Source: Lactifluus volemus
Taxonomy: Eukaryota > Basidiomycota > Agaricomycetes > Russulales > Russulaceae
Assembly (NCBI GenBank): GCA_022376515.1
Contig: WTXI01000238.1
Span: forward strand, 1 to 55,968
Direction: 5' to 3'
DNA length: 55,968 nucleotides
Shown piece by piece: positions 1 through 11,651 of this stretch. A model generated the notes under the pieces. That model saw only the letters and a program-made list of their open reading frames with translations, made no database searches and had not been told where the DNA came from. Within the stretch, counting starts at the first letter, position 1; each line of letters begins with the position of its first letter. Position numbers and translations under genes: made by a program.

Positions 1-1086
1 GAATCACGTCATGGCCATGCGGACTGCCCTGGATATCCGGAACACCGGGTGCCATGACGCGCTTAGAGATAACTGTTTGCAATGTCAACCAAGGAGAGAA
101 AAGGATACGTGGGGCTCACTAGCCGCGGGGCCGTCATGGGTGATTATTTGGACGAATGCGCCCCAGAGAGCATCAATGTCTTCGCCTTGAACAGTAACTA
201 TCTTAAGACCATGGCCGGCGAGAGTCTGTGGCACGTTATAGCCTTGAAGATACTCAGACGGGTGTCCGGCAATGGTGACATTGTTGTCATCGATGATGAT
301 CTTTACGTTCAGGTTCTGTGCAACTGCAAGGCGAGCTGCCTCGGCGTCGTTTCCCTCCTGTTGCGAGCCATCTGAGCCAAGACAGAAGATAGTCCTGTGG
401 CGATTGGCCATCGCGACGCCATTAACCATGGGCCACATATGTCCGAGGCGCCCCGAGGAGAATTTGACGCCCGGGTGAGACCGAGCTCGGGATGACCCGG
501 AAGTTTCGAATTTGCTTCGCGATAGTGGAGGAGATGTTCCGGGGGATGTGACCTTCGAGTGCGAGAGAAGTACTGTGTCGCGACGCGGTGACCTGGTTAG
601 ACACATTAGCAGTAGAAAACTTTGAGGGGTAAGGAGAGATCACGAACCAGCCTCATCGAAGACGACTGGATAGTACTTGTCAGAAGCTTCGAAAAGGGAG
701 AGAAGAATGCACAGTTCCGGTACTGTGTCATAAGCACCACCTAGATAGGATTAAAGTATGTGAGTTATTTATCGGTCACGATAAGGTAAAGTTCAGGATG
801 AGTTCCACGTTGTACCCATGGAAAACGTTGATCAAGCTGTCTGCACTGACCTGTGTGCCCACTGACGCCCGTGCTGCACCAGTAGATGTGAAAAGGATGA
901 TAACATCACGTAAGAGTTGAATATTATCCTCAAGGTTTGCCTTTGCTCGTCGGTAAGATGAGGCTTGGAAGGGTCAAGTTTCAGCCTGTTAAGAAAAGTG
1001 AGGGCGTATGTTGTGTGAAATGAGAGTCTCACAGACCTTTTATACTGGGTGAGATCGACGGGAAACCTAGCCTCTGCGCCTGACAT
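1..1086 (-). pseudogene. transketolase-family gene, 5' part, frame-broken
   Basis: The minus strand encodes the N-terminal, thiamine-diphosphate-binding half of a transketolase-type enzyme, which transfers two-carbon units between sugar phosphates in the cytosol. It begins at the ATG at 1084-1086 (MSGAEARFPVDLTQYK) and runs off the left edge at the motif VMAPGVPDIQGSPHGHDV. Recognisable blocks include FEASDKYYPVVFDEAG, KFSSGRLGHMWPMVNGVAMA and GSDGSQQEGNDAEAA followed by DDNNVTIAGHPSEYL, which is the diphosphate-binding GDG...NN type of motif. Introns with GT-AG ends are still visible, for example between GPAA and ISKRV (about 74-120) and after VFDEAG. The reading frame changes by one base at about 932, 868, 566, 540 and 472, each time with a clear family match in both frames. 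Conserved introns plus scattered single-base losses indicate a decayed genomic copy rather than a processed one. The 3' half is outside the window. Sequencing error is an alternative for some breaks, but five is many. Confidence 0.8.
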
Positions 1087-2795
1087 GATGGTTGATGTTA
1101 AAGTTGCTGTCCGTATTCTATCATTTTCATGGCGGTTGATCTAATCAGTAACTTATGAGGTCATTCCCGGCCCGATCGGGCAAAGCAAACACATCATCGA
1201 GCCCGTCCGAATCGTTATAGCCCCTGGCATGCGGCAGTAGGCCCAGGTATTTATACATGAAAACTGAGCATTCATTAGGCTTTATCAATGTCGTGTGCAC
1301 GACGAAGAGTTCAACGATGTCACATAGGGATCCAAGTCTGGAAAGGCACTTTCTCAGGCTGCGGAACCCTTCGCTCGATGAATGATGTTCCACCACGATC
1401 AAGCCTCTGATTTGTTGCACTGCGGTTTCTATGGACAAGTCTTATAGCAGTGTTACAGTAGCCCCGGTGCGAGATCGCAGAGTACCATTTCGCACCGTTT
1501 CGCGGTTCAGCGCTCAGCTTTCAGCATCGGCCTACGTTGCCTTCATTTGATCTCTCTTATACAGTACCTGCATTTATTTAAAAATAAATAATAAACAAAA
1601 GGTGATGATGAACCCTTCACAAGTTGTCATATCATATCGATTCTGGGCTAAAGAAAACACAAGCTGGATAAAATAAATAAATATTGAAAATGTGCGTTGA
1701 ACGAACAGAAGTATCACAATAAATTTATAATTGCAACAAGCAAGCGACAACAGGGTTGTAATGGACAATTCACGTCGCATTGTACGAGACGACTTTTGAT
1801 GACTTCGTAAAGCCAGATCAATTGGACTTGGAGCGTCACTGGTGGCCGACGTATGTGTTTTAGTAATTAACGCTCTCGTTGATCCGGCAGCACTTCAAAC
1901 TGTTGCATGAAGCCTTCTGCTTCCCCGGCGGATGGCTAAGTTATGACACTGCATCATCATTGGTGGGCCCATTAATCTTCAGCCTTGATGTGACGTCTCA
2001 TGCCATGTGTTCCATCTGACGCCAGTCGATCGCCGGATTTATGTGACTACGTTCCCCCGGCGAGCGTGTAGACGGAATCTGTGATGGGCCGTAGACGTCT
2101 GTGGAGGCATTCGTTCTCAAGGCGGTGATGAGTGGGCTTCCCTCCGGTTCTGCTGCCGCTTCTGCGCTCATGCCCCAACTGAGTCTCCATGCATCTTGCA
2201 GCCGCTAATAGGAGTAGATCGTTGAGATAGTCACTTGGAAGGTGATGAAGCAAAAAGTGAGATAACATCGTACCAAGTGTACCGTTATCCAGAAGCGGGT
2301 AATAATACTGCCGAATTATTTTCACGCGGGAGGTGGCGTGTTTAAGACCCCTAAATGTCGAAAAGAGTTTGATCAGAATTGTACCGGGTTACATGATAAA
2401 TTCAAGCCAAAAAAAGGTTCAGAGAACCGAGCTCGACTCGAGAATCTCTGCATAGAGAGAAACATATTCAGACGGCACTTCCTAAATTGTCGGTAGGAAT
2501 CATCCCAAGAGAATATGAGGAGGAAGGAACTGACCTTTTCGTTGGGTGAAAGGGAGAGAGAAGAAAAATAAGATTTAGCTGAGAGACGAAATTGAAAGTC
2601 CGAACTTGTAATTTGAGATAATTCGATAAACCCCCCTAAGACACCCAATAACCTTTTCCCTTTCCCCCCCCTTTTATTACTTGCCTTGCCTCGCAATTCT
2701 ATCCCCCCCCGTTGCGAGGGGAATTGTCTGTGTTACATTTACTAGACACATCAGTTCTTTAAAGTCTGTATCTTTGTGTTGCCAGATTCGAAGCG
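1087..2795. other. stretch without a supportable gene
   Basis: No convincing gene is seen here. A 97-codon minus-strand reading frame at 1145-1438 and a 92-codon minus-strand frame at 2047-2325 show no family features, and neither has a supported start. The part around 1570-1760 is AT-rich. The right end, from about 2640, holds pyrimidine-rich tracts typical of a fungal promoter in front of the gene that starts at 2967. Confidence 0.5.
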
Positions 2796-2966
2796 GTGAG
2801 TATTCTGATTTTGATTTCGTCATCAGCTTGGCTAGTGGGTTACCACAACCAAAAAAAATATTACATTCTGCTACTTTTTTTATTCTTACTCACTTACGTT
2901 CTTCATCCCTTGTATCTCACTCACTGACATGTCTCTCCTTACCCTAGATTTTTTTATCCAAATTCA

Positions 2967-4858
2967 ATGGACAGCTTGGCGACCACTTTGTCCACCCAAC
3001 CACCCTCCTCTGCACAACCTCCCACAGCAGGTGATCCAAACTCGGCTACAAGTGCCCTCACCGCCGTCGTTGATACCAATGTAGCCGCTATCGCTCCCGT
3101 GAAGCGTGGCCCCGGGCGCCCAAAGGGAAGCGGCGTGAAGAAACATATCGACCCGAATGCACCTATCCCTCCCAAGCGTCCCGTCGGTCGCCCCCGTAAG
3201 GATGGTCTCCCCGCTGGTTCCGTACCACGCGGTACTCCCTCTTTGGCCACCCGCAAGCGCAAAATTGCTGCTCCGGGCGATTTTGCTACGCCCTCCACTG
3301 ATAATGGCACTTCCCAAACGCCGGCACCAACCTCAGCCGCGCCGCCCTTTACAAGTTCGGTGGGTTATCTGGCTGCTCTGAAAAAGGAAGGCACGTCATT
3401 GACCCCCAACTATCAGCCTGCTTATAGCAGTTACACCTACCCAACTCCAACCACCCCTGCGCCGCAACAGCCATGGAATACAACATATAGCACCTTATCC
3501 GCCGCGCTTCAGTACAAACCGACCGAGGCCGCCACCTCCCCCCAGAAGGCTCTACAAGCCGTCGATCCAGTGCTCCACGACGATTGGCCAGAGCTTCTCC
3601 GCACAGACCCTAATACGTTGCTCCAGAGCCTTGTTTCCTCACTCCATGCTCCTAATCCCGTCTCTCGTACCGGAATGAACGTCGAGGAATCTTTCAAGTT
3701 CCATGTTACTACAATATTATCCCAAGAAGGTGCCGGCCCCATTCCGCAATTATATACGTTCCTGAAGACCTTCTGGTTGCCCTGGTGCCCCACTTATTTT
3801 GCCCTTACCGCTTCCACGTTAACCACGCCCACACCACCCGAACATCGCTTTTTCTACTGGGATCCCCTGCCTTTGGTGTTCAACGGCATCGCTTGCCCTT
3901 TTTGTGCGGTACCACTCCTCAACCGTGGTTGTATCCGATCGGCACCAACAAAAGTTTATGATATCGGAAAGCCGTTCTTTCTCATCGGTTGTGAGTACGC
4001 ATGCAGCAACTTGCAATGCAAGGGGCGTAATGGGCCAGACGGACGCCGCTTCGCCAGCACCGACCCCGTAGTCATCCGCGCTCTTCCCTCCGTGCTTCGC
4101 GACGAGTTGCCCGTTATGCTGCTTGCTAGCGGGGCCACCGATCCGCAGTCATGGAATTGGCAACCCATCGGTGTTTCTAAATCATTATGGACTGTCGTTG
4201 TTGGGTGTATCAATGATGGACTGGGGAAAGAGGCGACGTTACGTGTGATCCGTGCGGCACAGCAAAGCTTTGCCGTTCCGGCTATGCCTAAAGACGAAGG
4301 GACCGCGGAGGAGAGTCAGGAAGAGATGGAGTTGCAGCATCCACCAGATGCAATGCATGTTGACGAACCGGCTCACGACACTCCCGAGGTTCGTAACGTC
4401 TAACGTCTCATGACGCACGGCGGAGGCTCACGTTCGCGTAGGGAGCGCCGTACGCAGAGACGTGGAAAACCCATCCAGCGCCAGTTTCTGCGCAGCCTGA
4501 GCAAAGTGCTGCGTCGGCGTCTGCACAGCCGACAGCTACTCACGTACCATCGCACCCACACCCCCACACAGCTGTGCCTGCACCGTACGGTTACCCGCAG
4601 GGTGCGCCCTACATGCCGTATGCCTATGGCCCTTATCCAATGCCCCCCCACCAGTCGCTGTCCGAGGCAGCTAGTGTCGGTGGCAAGGAAAGTCAAGTGA
4701 AACGTATCCGGCACTGCGTCAAGTGTGGCTCGAAAGATTGCAAGGGCAAAGGCGGACGGAATTTTTGCACGAATGCGTGTCAGGACTGCGGAGACATGGA
4801 GTGCAAAGGAAGGAACAGTAAGCGGCCGGATAAGACATGTCGGGATGCTTGGCCCTGA
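2967..4858 (+). CDS. AT-hook protein with Cys-rich domains (DUF6729-like)
   Basis: A likely nuclear DNA-binding protein of about 613 residues. Two coding exons, 2967-4388 and 4442-4858, are joined by a 53-nt intron (GTTCGT...GTAG, branch-like TCTAAC). A further intron, 2796-2947 (GTGAGT...CTAG), probably lies in the 5' leader. The start is the first ATG after that intron. Residues about 48-75 carry two AT-hooks, GRPKGSG and GRPRKDG, which bind the minor groove of AT-rich DNA. Residues about 225-400 form a conserved block with the Cys pairs CPFC and CEYACSNLQC, resembling the DUF6729 domain seen in basidiomycete proteins often associated with transposon or helicase genes; that assignment is from memory and unverified. 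The second exon ends in a compact Cys cluster (CVKCGSKDCKGK, CQDCGDMECKGRNS) typical of mushroom proteins, and a Pro-rich linker precedes it. The cellular role is unknown. Confidence 0.72.
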
Positions 4859-5588
4859 GTGGTAGGCTGAAGAGGATGTGATGATATTTGGTGTTGTGGA
4901 CTTTTTCTTTCCCTCAGCTATGATACAGTGTAGGAGTAAGTCGTATTGACAGAGTTGTGCTACCTTGCTTTCAATCTTGACCTTGGTGTGTTGATATGCA
5001 AGATATAGTATAATACATTTTCATTGGAGATTCATATACTCAGGAGTAAAACTAGATAGACACGAGCAACAGCATTCGTCGATCGTGACAAGGCCTAAAC
5101 GTGAGGGATGGGTGTTAGCATGATGTTATGTGAACTTGAATAGAAATAAAAAAGAAAATCAGATTTCTGTTCTTGGCGGCTAGTACACCCGCAACGGTTC
5201 CTCTCACTGACGCGAAAGTGTACCGGAAGGGGTTAGCCACCCTAAGGTCATGGAGTGTATATGATCCCTGAGTGTGTGGAACTTCATCATTTAGAAAGAA
5301 AGGAAAGAATAATTACCTGTTGGGCTCGCACCAACTGTAAAAGGAACATAAATATATATTTGCCTGAGAAATGCACGTGATCGAATCGTGACAGATCCTG
5401 GGTCTTCGCTTTCAGGCAGATATCAGTCCATGCCATGTGGTTGTCATTCTCTGTCTCTAACTCTCCGGAAGATTGCCTCGTGGTCAATGTCACCTGTGCT
5501 TGGCACACGTGTACTAGTATGCCAACTGTAGGGTCCTTCCTTTCCGCTCTCTACATCGACCTTCTTGGTTCCCGCTCAGAATTCCACC
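4859..5588. other. intergenic region between two plus-strand genes
   Basis: Nothing gene-like is supported here. It holds the 3' trailer of the AT-hook gene and the presumed promoter of the Pro/Ser-rich gene. A reading frame at 5435-5737 overlaps the next gene in another frame and is treated as spurious. Confidence 0.5.
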
Positions 5589-7403
5589 ATGACATCCTGG
5601 ATAGAGTCATCGCACGACTTTCGTCTCAACCCAAGTTACTTTCCAGCTCTACTGGGAGACCACCCAGATGGAAATATTCCCGGGGTGGATCATCCCCCGT
5701 CCTTGCATACCAGCTACACCTACACTCCTCATCATAGTCCCAGTATCAGCAGACAAACCCAAACCCAAACATTTAATTACGGCTTGTACGGCCCACGCCC
5801 ACAACCTACACATCCGGACGCTATGCAACCCTTTCCTACTCTTCCTGCGCCGGTGGTACCTGGCATGTTGGAGCCGGAGGATGCGTACGAGGAATATATG
5901 GAAGTCGACCCCGGCGTAGATGCGGCTCCGATGCTTGAATCCGGATACGACGACGAGAACCCATCGCAGGGTAAGCTCAGGTTCGTAGGCGGCTTCATAC
6001 GGGGATTGAGGAAGATCCCAAGGGCGGTCAGGCGCGGCTTCCTGTCGGATAAACGAGAGCTCCAAACCCCCCCAGGGCTTGCATATCATAATACCCTGTA
6101 TGGTCCACCCTACATAGTCCCGTCTCAGCCCGAAGAATCCGAGGAGGCCCCACCTTATGACATGCCTGCGGAGAGTGTGGAAGGGGACGTGCGCTACGTG
6201 GAGGGCATGAATATGCCCACCGAGTTGCTGCCTTCACGAACGCCATCCCAGACCATTCGATCTCCCCCCCGTTCTGAATCACAGCTCACCTACCAAACAA
6301 ACCCATCTGCGCAACACCATTCTCAGCATGATTCATTACACCATGCACCGAAGTCTTCTCCCCCACGTATCGTCCGTAACCCCGATCCCAATCCTGTCTC
6401 GCCTACGGAGGAAAGCGGTCCCACGAGCGGGAATTCACTGCGCATGCCTTCGCCGCGCCCATTTCAAGCCGATCCTGACCTTGAGCCTGGGCCAAGAACA
6501 CCTCGCGTTGCTCCACTCAGGCCAACCCATCGACCGACCGTCACAGTTCAGAGTCCTACTGGAAACCCCGTCTATATCGAACCGCCACAAGCCGATGACT
6601 ACGTCGGCATGGCCTCACCCGTCGAAGACCCCCCTGAACCGTCCGTCCCCTCTCAATTTGCGCGTATACGCAAGTTCTTCCGTGATCTGAACGATCTCCC
6701 TTGGGTATCACCCACCGTGACCGTCGACTTTGACCCGACTAATTCGGAACGAGCGCGCGCAGCAGGCACAGCTGGTCCTGGCAGGTCCTGGTATACTGGC
6801 CAGCTACGGGACCTGGACCTGCTAGGTGGTGGAAGTAGCTCCAGCACACGCAAGCTCACCGCACCCTCTGGTCACTCACTCGCACCTCCGCAAGGCTCAA
6901 ATGCGACACTCGAACCTCACAATGGCTCTGGCTCGGCGGCGTCCAGCAGCGAGGGGGTAAGTACCCATCTTCCGACGGCACACGTGCAACCTCCGCATGC
7001 GTATCCCGTTCCCCCATTCGCGTTGTCACCTCAACCTCTTTACCTTTATCCCTTCACTTACCACGCCATGCCGACACCGCCGCAGCCACCGCCGCCCACC
7101 TCGTCGTCATCACCATTGCCATCGCCATCGCGCTCACGTCAGCCCAATGGGGGAGCCGAGAAGTTGTCACCGCAATCTTCACCGTTTCCATCGCCATCGA
7201 CATCGCGCTCACGTCAGCCGAATGGTGCCGCCGAGCAGGTATCGCCCCAACCGAGTGGTCAATCTGACTTTTCGCGACAGCCGTATCTTTATATGGTTGC
7301 GATACCTCCCGGATATCTGCCCGGCCAGGTGGATCCATCTCGACCGATGCAGATGCAGCCTGCCTACGTCACACCTTACCCACCACTGTCACCACCAGTT
7401 TGA
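5589..7403 (+). CDS. Pro/Ser-rich, largely disordered protein; parent of the array fragments
   Basis: A single-exon protein of about 604 residues and unknown function. The start at 5589 is chosen because it sits in a strong context (CCACCATGAC); the frame is open further upstream without a better ATG. Most of the chain is low-complexity Pro, Ser and Gln. Two short ordered-looking islands stand out: KLRFVGGFIRGLRKIPRAVRRG near residue 135 and RIRKFFRDLNDLPWVSPTVTV near residue 365, a pairing that I believe recurs in unannotated mushroom proteins. No signal peptide or membrane segment is visible. The C-terminal 40 percent, from about 6518, is the sequence that is repeated five more times downstream. 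Only this copy has a full upstream half and an unbroken frame, so it is the likely source of the duplications. Confidence 0.7.
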   Translation: MTSWIESSHDFRLNPSYFPALLGDHPDGNIPGVDHPPSLHTSYTYTPHHSPSISRQTQTQTFNYGLYGPRPQPTHPDAMQPFPTLPAPVVPGMLEPEDAYEEYMEVDPGVDAAPMLESGYDDENPSQGKLRFVGGFIRGLRKIPRAVRRGFLSDKRELQTPPGLAYHNTLYGPPYIVPSQPEESEEAPPYDMPAESVEGDVRYVEGMNMPTELLPSRTPSQTIRSPPRSESQLTYQTNPSAQHHSQHDSLHHAPKSSPPRIVRNPDPNPVSPTEESGPTSGNSLRMPSPRPFQADPDLEPGPRTPRVAPLRPTHRPTVTVQSPTGNPVYIEPPQADDYVGMASPVEDPPEPSVPSQFARIRKFFRDLNDLPWVSPTVTVDFDPTNSERARAAGTAGPGRSWYTGQLRDLDLLGGGSSSSTRKLTAPSGHSLAPPQGSNATLEPHNGSGSAASSSEGVSTHLPTAHVQPPHAYPVPPFALSPQPLYLYPFTYHAMPTPPQPPPPTSSSSPLPSPSRSRQPNGGAEKLSPQSSPFPSPSTSRSRQPNGAAEQVSPQPSGQSDFSRQPYLYMVAIPPGYLPGQVDPSRPMQMQPAYVTPYPPLSPPV

Positions 7404-7752
7404 GTGAGGATCCCATAATGAATTGACAATCGGATCAAGATACTACCTTACTTTTTATCGCTTACTTGTTTATAACGTCTTTTTCGTGATTTCCGAGATG
7501 AGATACCTGCCATCGATCGCTAATGAGATAAACGAGACATAGTGGACACTTCATGATCTCAACAAAATCTGTTTATCGGGAAGAATGAAAGAGAGTTGAA
7601 TAGGAAGCAATCAGCAATACGTAGTCAACGTCGAGTCGTGACCCGGTTGTGATTTTCACGTAACTCAGGGGCGCCATATGATAGAAGGGAAAAGGCGGAA
7701 ATACTGTACAATCACTTAGTGAGAGACCGCTCGACAATATCCCATTCAATTT

Positions 7753-7762
7753 GTCACGTGAC
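7753..7762. promoter_or_regulatory. conserved GTCACGTGAC palindrome upstream of MFS gene 1
   Basis: The palindrome GTCACGTGAC contains the E-box CACGTG and lies about 270 bp before the ATG of MFS gene 1. Its core, CACGTGA, is kept at an equivalent place in every unit while surrounding spacer has drifted. CACGTG is the known target of fungal bHLH factors of the Cbf1/Pho4 kind; the binding protein here is not known. Confidence 0.5.
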
Positions 7763-8028
7763 AGGGGTAACGTAGATATACAGTATGAGGTAAAAACGAG
7801 GTAAAAGTGATTCTTTGGCCTAATCCGCTCACGAATTTCTCATCGAAATGCACCCCCAGATCAACGTCCAATTACGTTCCAGCAGCCAATGATCGACTCT
7901 GAGAACCAAGACAATTCGCCTGGAATGTATACAAAAGGCAAAAGATGACAAGATACCGAGATCAGGTATGGATACATAAAGTAGAGGAACTGATCTCCCC
8001 AGGTAAATAATTTACTTGTTTGTCCACA

Positions 8029-9787
8029 ATGGCTCGCAACAGTGATATTCCTCCCACAGATGAGGAAACTCCCCTCCTTTCTTCGCAATTAGCGTTAAAG
8101 AAGCCACCAGCCGCTGTACCTTGGGCTCAAGTCTGGATTTTGCTTTTTATCCACTCGGCAGTGCCCTTCACACAGCATGTCATAGATCCGTTCACACCAG
8201 AGGCATGAATCGTTTTCTATTCAACTCGATCAAGTTCGTTTTCTCACCCCAATATCTCTAGTTCGTTCGCAATGTTGGGATCACCCATGGTGACGAGTCT
8301 CGCGTGGGATATTATGTTGGCTTGATGGTCAGGTTCAGCGTCCATCTCACCGTCGTCTCTGCCCATGTCATTTTCTAGCAATCCATATTCTTTGTCACTC
8401 ATGCTCTGACCGTCTTACACTGGAGCAGGCTCTCCGATGTTGTTGGTCGTAAGCCGATCATCCTGATAGGTCTCTTTGGCCTCTCTTTGCCCGTATATTC
8501 CTTCGGGCTCTCGACCACTTATTGGGGCGCTGTTTTTAGGTATGTATTTATTAATGTCATGCCGCCCAATTCTAATGTATCCCAGCCGAGGTCTCCATGG
8601 GGCTCTGAACGCCAACTCTGGTGTCATCAAAAGTATCGCAGTGGAGATCACCGACTCCACAAGTCTCCCACACGTTTTTGCGTACATGCCTGCCGTATGG
8701 TCCACTGGGAGTACACTCGGGTGAGTGAGGTCCACTCTCGATTTGTCACTTTCATTAACGTAAACTTGTATAGCCAGCTTACTGGAGGCTCACTCTCACG
8801 TCCCGCAGATCGCTTCCCTAACACTTTTGGAAACTCTCAGTTCCTGAAGAAGTACCCGTACTTCCTTGCATGCGCAGTTCCTGCCACATTTTCGGCGCTG
8901 GTGTGGATAATGACGTACGCCTTTTTGCGGGAGGTACGCGTGAACGCCATTTTATTCCACTCAGGCCTACAGTTCACCATTTATAGACCGTTCCTTCACC
9001 GGTAACTCTTCGCAGTCTTCTGAAACAACAATCACGACCCTCGTCTGCGGAGGTACCTGAATCAGATGTCGCAGAGAGGCCATATCCTCTTCGCCAGTTG
9101 ATGACGCGGAGGGTAATAGTTCTGGCTCTGATCAACTGTGGGGCTCTTTCCCTAGTTGAGTTTTCTTATCGCGCGATCCAGCCTCTATTCTTCAGCACGC
9201 CTGTCCATAGAGGTGGCCTCGGACTGGATCCACCAGCAATTGGGAAGATTCTTGCGTCCTTCGGGATACTCAATAGTGTCTTTCAGTTTACTTGCTTCGC
9301 GCGCGCTAACGCCCTGTGGGGTACAAAGCGAGTTTTTATCGGCGGGCTGCTCTGTGCGATCCCAGTCTACCTACTCTTTCCCGTGATGAATGCCTTGGCC
9401 CGTGCTTACGGTGTCGGCCGGGTTGTGCACTCAGCTATTGCCCTTCAAATCATTTTTGGTTGTGGTTTATACTTGTGCCATGGTATATTGTCCTCACCAC
9501 TAGTCATCATGTGGCACTGAACTAATGGTGTTCTTACAGGGTGTGTCAGCATTTATATATCTGCCGCATCTCCCAACCGTGCATCTTTGGGTGCGACAAA
9601 TGGGCTTGCCCAACTCCTCTTCTCGATCTTTCATACAATTGGCCCAGCAATCTCTACTTCTCTCTTCTCACTATCAGTAGCGAAAGGGTATTTAGGTGGT
9701 GGACTTGTATATGCCGTGTTTCTTTCCATGTCCTTAGTTGTAATTGCCTTTGGAACGACCCTTCCACGGCAAGTGTGGCAATCATAG
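8029..9787 (+). CDS. MFS transporter, array copy 1
   Basis: A plasma-membrane or vacuolar transporter of the major facilitator superfamily, 479 residues, most like the fungal relatives of ZIFL1 and drug:H+ antiporters; the substrate is unknown. Exons: 8029-8202, 8262-8327, 8379-8539, 8586-8720, 8774-8933, 8987-9482, 9540-9787. The N-terminus has the DEETPLL patch common in these proteins. SRLSDVVGRKPIIL in exon 3 is the MFS motif A loop, and LHGALNANSGVIKSI follows in exon 4. Exons 6 and 7 encode the C-terminal half, ending PRQVWQS. Intron 1 begins GC (GAG|GCATGA) and ends CTCTAG, so it is a GC-AG intron; all others are GT-AG. Joining these exons leaves no stop or frame change. The first membrane segment reads FIHSAVPFTQHVID, diverged from the copy 6 form. 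Confidence 0.88.
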
Positions 9788-10029
9788 CGTTGCCACGCTG
9801 TACCTATAACGCTATCAATAGGCCATAATGACATCTGAGTAGCGACTTGGGCGCTGATGTTTTCTGTAACACTTATATCTCAGATTCACAGTATAAGGGA
9901 ACGAAATGTACATGAATGATTGGCTTTAGAGCAGCAAGCAACACATCGGCAGGGTCAACCCGATGTATGTAACAGAACTTAATAATGGTCACGGTCTCGG
10001 TACCAGACTGAAACTATGACCTTGGAGTT

Positions 10030-10867
10030 CAGGCCAACTCATCGACCCGACCGTCACGGTTCAGAGACCTACTGGAAACCCTGACGCCACCAACCGATGA
10101 CTACGTCTGGCCTTACCCGTCGAAGACCCTCCGGAGTCCTGAACCGTCCGTCCCCTCTCAATTTGCGCGTATATACAAGATCTTCTGTGATCTGAATGAT
10201 CTCCCTTTGGGTATCAACCACCGTGACCGTCGACTTTGACCCGACTAATTCGGAACGAGCGCGCGCAGCAGGCATAGCTGGTCCTGGCATATCCTGCTAT
10301 CCTGGCCAGCTACGCGATCTGGACCTGCTAGTAGGTGGTGGTGGTAACTCCAGCACGCGCAAGCTCACCGCACCCTCTGGTCACTCACTCGGGCCACCGG
10401 AAGGCTTAAATGCGATACTCGGACCTCACAATGGCTCTGGCTCGGCGGCGTCCAGCAGTGAGGGGGGTAAGTACCCATCTTCCGATGGCACACGTGCATC
10501 CTCCGCATGCATATTCTGTTCCCCCGTTCGCACTGTCACCCTAACCTCTTTACCTCTATCCTTTCACTTACCACGCCATGCCAACACCGTCGCAGCCACC
10601 GCCGCCCATCTCGCCAACGTCACCATTGCTATCGCCATCACGCTCACCTCAGCACAATGGGGGCGCCGAGAAGTTGTCGCCGCAATCGTCACCGTTTCCA
10701 TCGCCATCGACATCGCGCTCGCATCAGCCGAATGGTGCCGCCGAGCAGGTATCGCCGGTCAATCTGACTTTTCGCGACAGCCGTATCTTTATATGGTTGC
10801 GATACCTCCCGGATATCTGCCCAGTCAGGTGGATCCATCTCGACCGATGCTGATGCACCCTGTTTGA
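10030..10867 (+). pseudogene. truncated Pro/Ser-rich gene copy 2
   Basis: This copy matches the last 890 bp of the 5589-7403 gene and lacks the first 60 percent. Small indels put the Ser/Pro tract into other frames, so the reading frames at 10196-10867 and 10578-10853 each match only part of the parent. The tail ends in PSRPMLMHPV and a stop, shorter than the parent C-terminus. No promoter or start of its own is apparent. Confidence 0.8.
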
Positions 10868-11348
10868 GGGTCCCATAGTGAATTGACAGTCGGATCAAGA
10901 TACTACCTTACTTTTTATCGCTTACTTGTTTATAATGTATTTTTCGTGTTTTCCGAGATGATATACCTGCCATCGATCGCCAATGAGATAAACGAGACAT
11001 AGTGTCACCTTATGATCTGAACAGCTGAAATCCAGAAAAACAGTTGCACGAAAACGAAAGGAAGTTGAATAGGAAGCAATCAGCAACTTTTTATTCGTAA
11101 TAGCCGTAGTCGTACTTAAAAGGACATCGCCCTGGTTATGATTTTCACGTAACTTACAAAAACCCGGAATTTTTATACCACTGGCAGGCATACCCGACTA
11201 AAGTTCATTGTTCAGTTAGCACAGATAATATCAGCGGCGCCAAACGTGCTGGACAGCCTGCCCGATGGAAGGGAAAAGATAGAAATACAATCATCGGTGA
11301 CAAGTTTAAGACGAGAGACCGCTCGACAAATTGTATCCCATTCAATTT

Positions 11349-11358
11349 GTCACGTGAC
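11349..11358. promoter_or_regulatory. conserved GTCACGTGAC palindrome upstream of MFS gene 2
   Basis: The same palindrome lies about 295 bp before the ATG of MFS gene 2. Downstream, the stretch TACATAAAGTAGAGG near 11596 is also shared by all units and may be the core promoter. Confidence 0.5.
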
Positions 11359-11651
11359 AGGGGGTAACATGGATAGAGTATGAGGTAAAAACGAGGTAAA
11401 AGTCCGGATTCTTCAGCCCAATCCGCTCACGAATTTCTCATGGGAATGCACCCCCAGATCAATATCCAATTAACTGAGGATAATGTTCCAGCAGCCAATG
11501 ACAAATCGCCCAGAAATGGCTGGAAGGTATACAAAAGGCAAAAGATGACAAGATACCGAGGTTAGTCAAAGAAGGAGATCAAGTATGGCAAGGATACATA
11601 AAGTAGAGGAGCTGATATTCCCAAGTAAGTAATTTACTTTTTTTGCCCACA

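Larger units (their letters stand above)
6518..10029 (+). repeat. tandem array unit 1
   Basis: The first unit spans the 3' part of the intact Pro/Ser-rich gene, a 620-bp spacer, MFS gene 1 and a 240-bp tail ending in ACCTTGGAGTT. The left border is set where similarity to later units begins (CAGGCCAAC, 6518). This unit carries no foreign insert. Confidence 0.85.

Noticed and set aside
8934..9010. Apparent frameshift after exon 5 of the MFS genes (frames ending in YRPF..R and a stop)
   Set aside because: A GT-AG intron of 48-53 nt ending TATAG, CATAG or TCCAG joins FLRE to TVPSPVTLRSLL in every copy, so there is no break.
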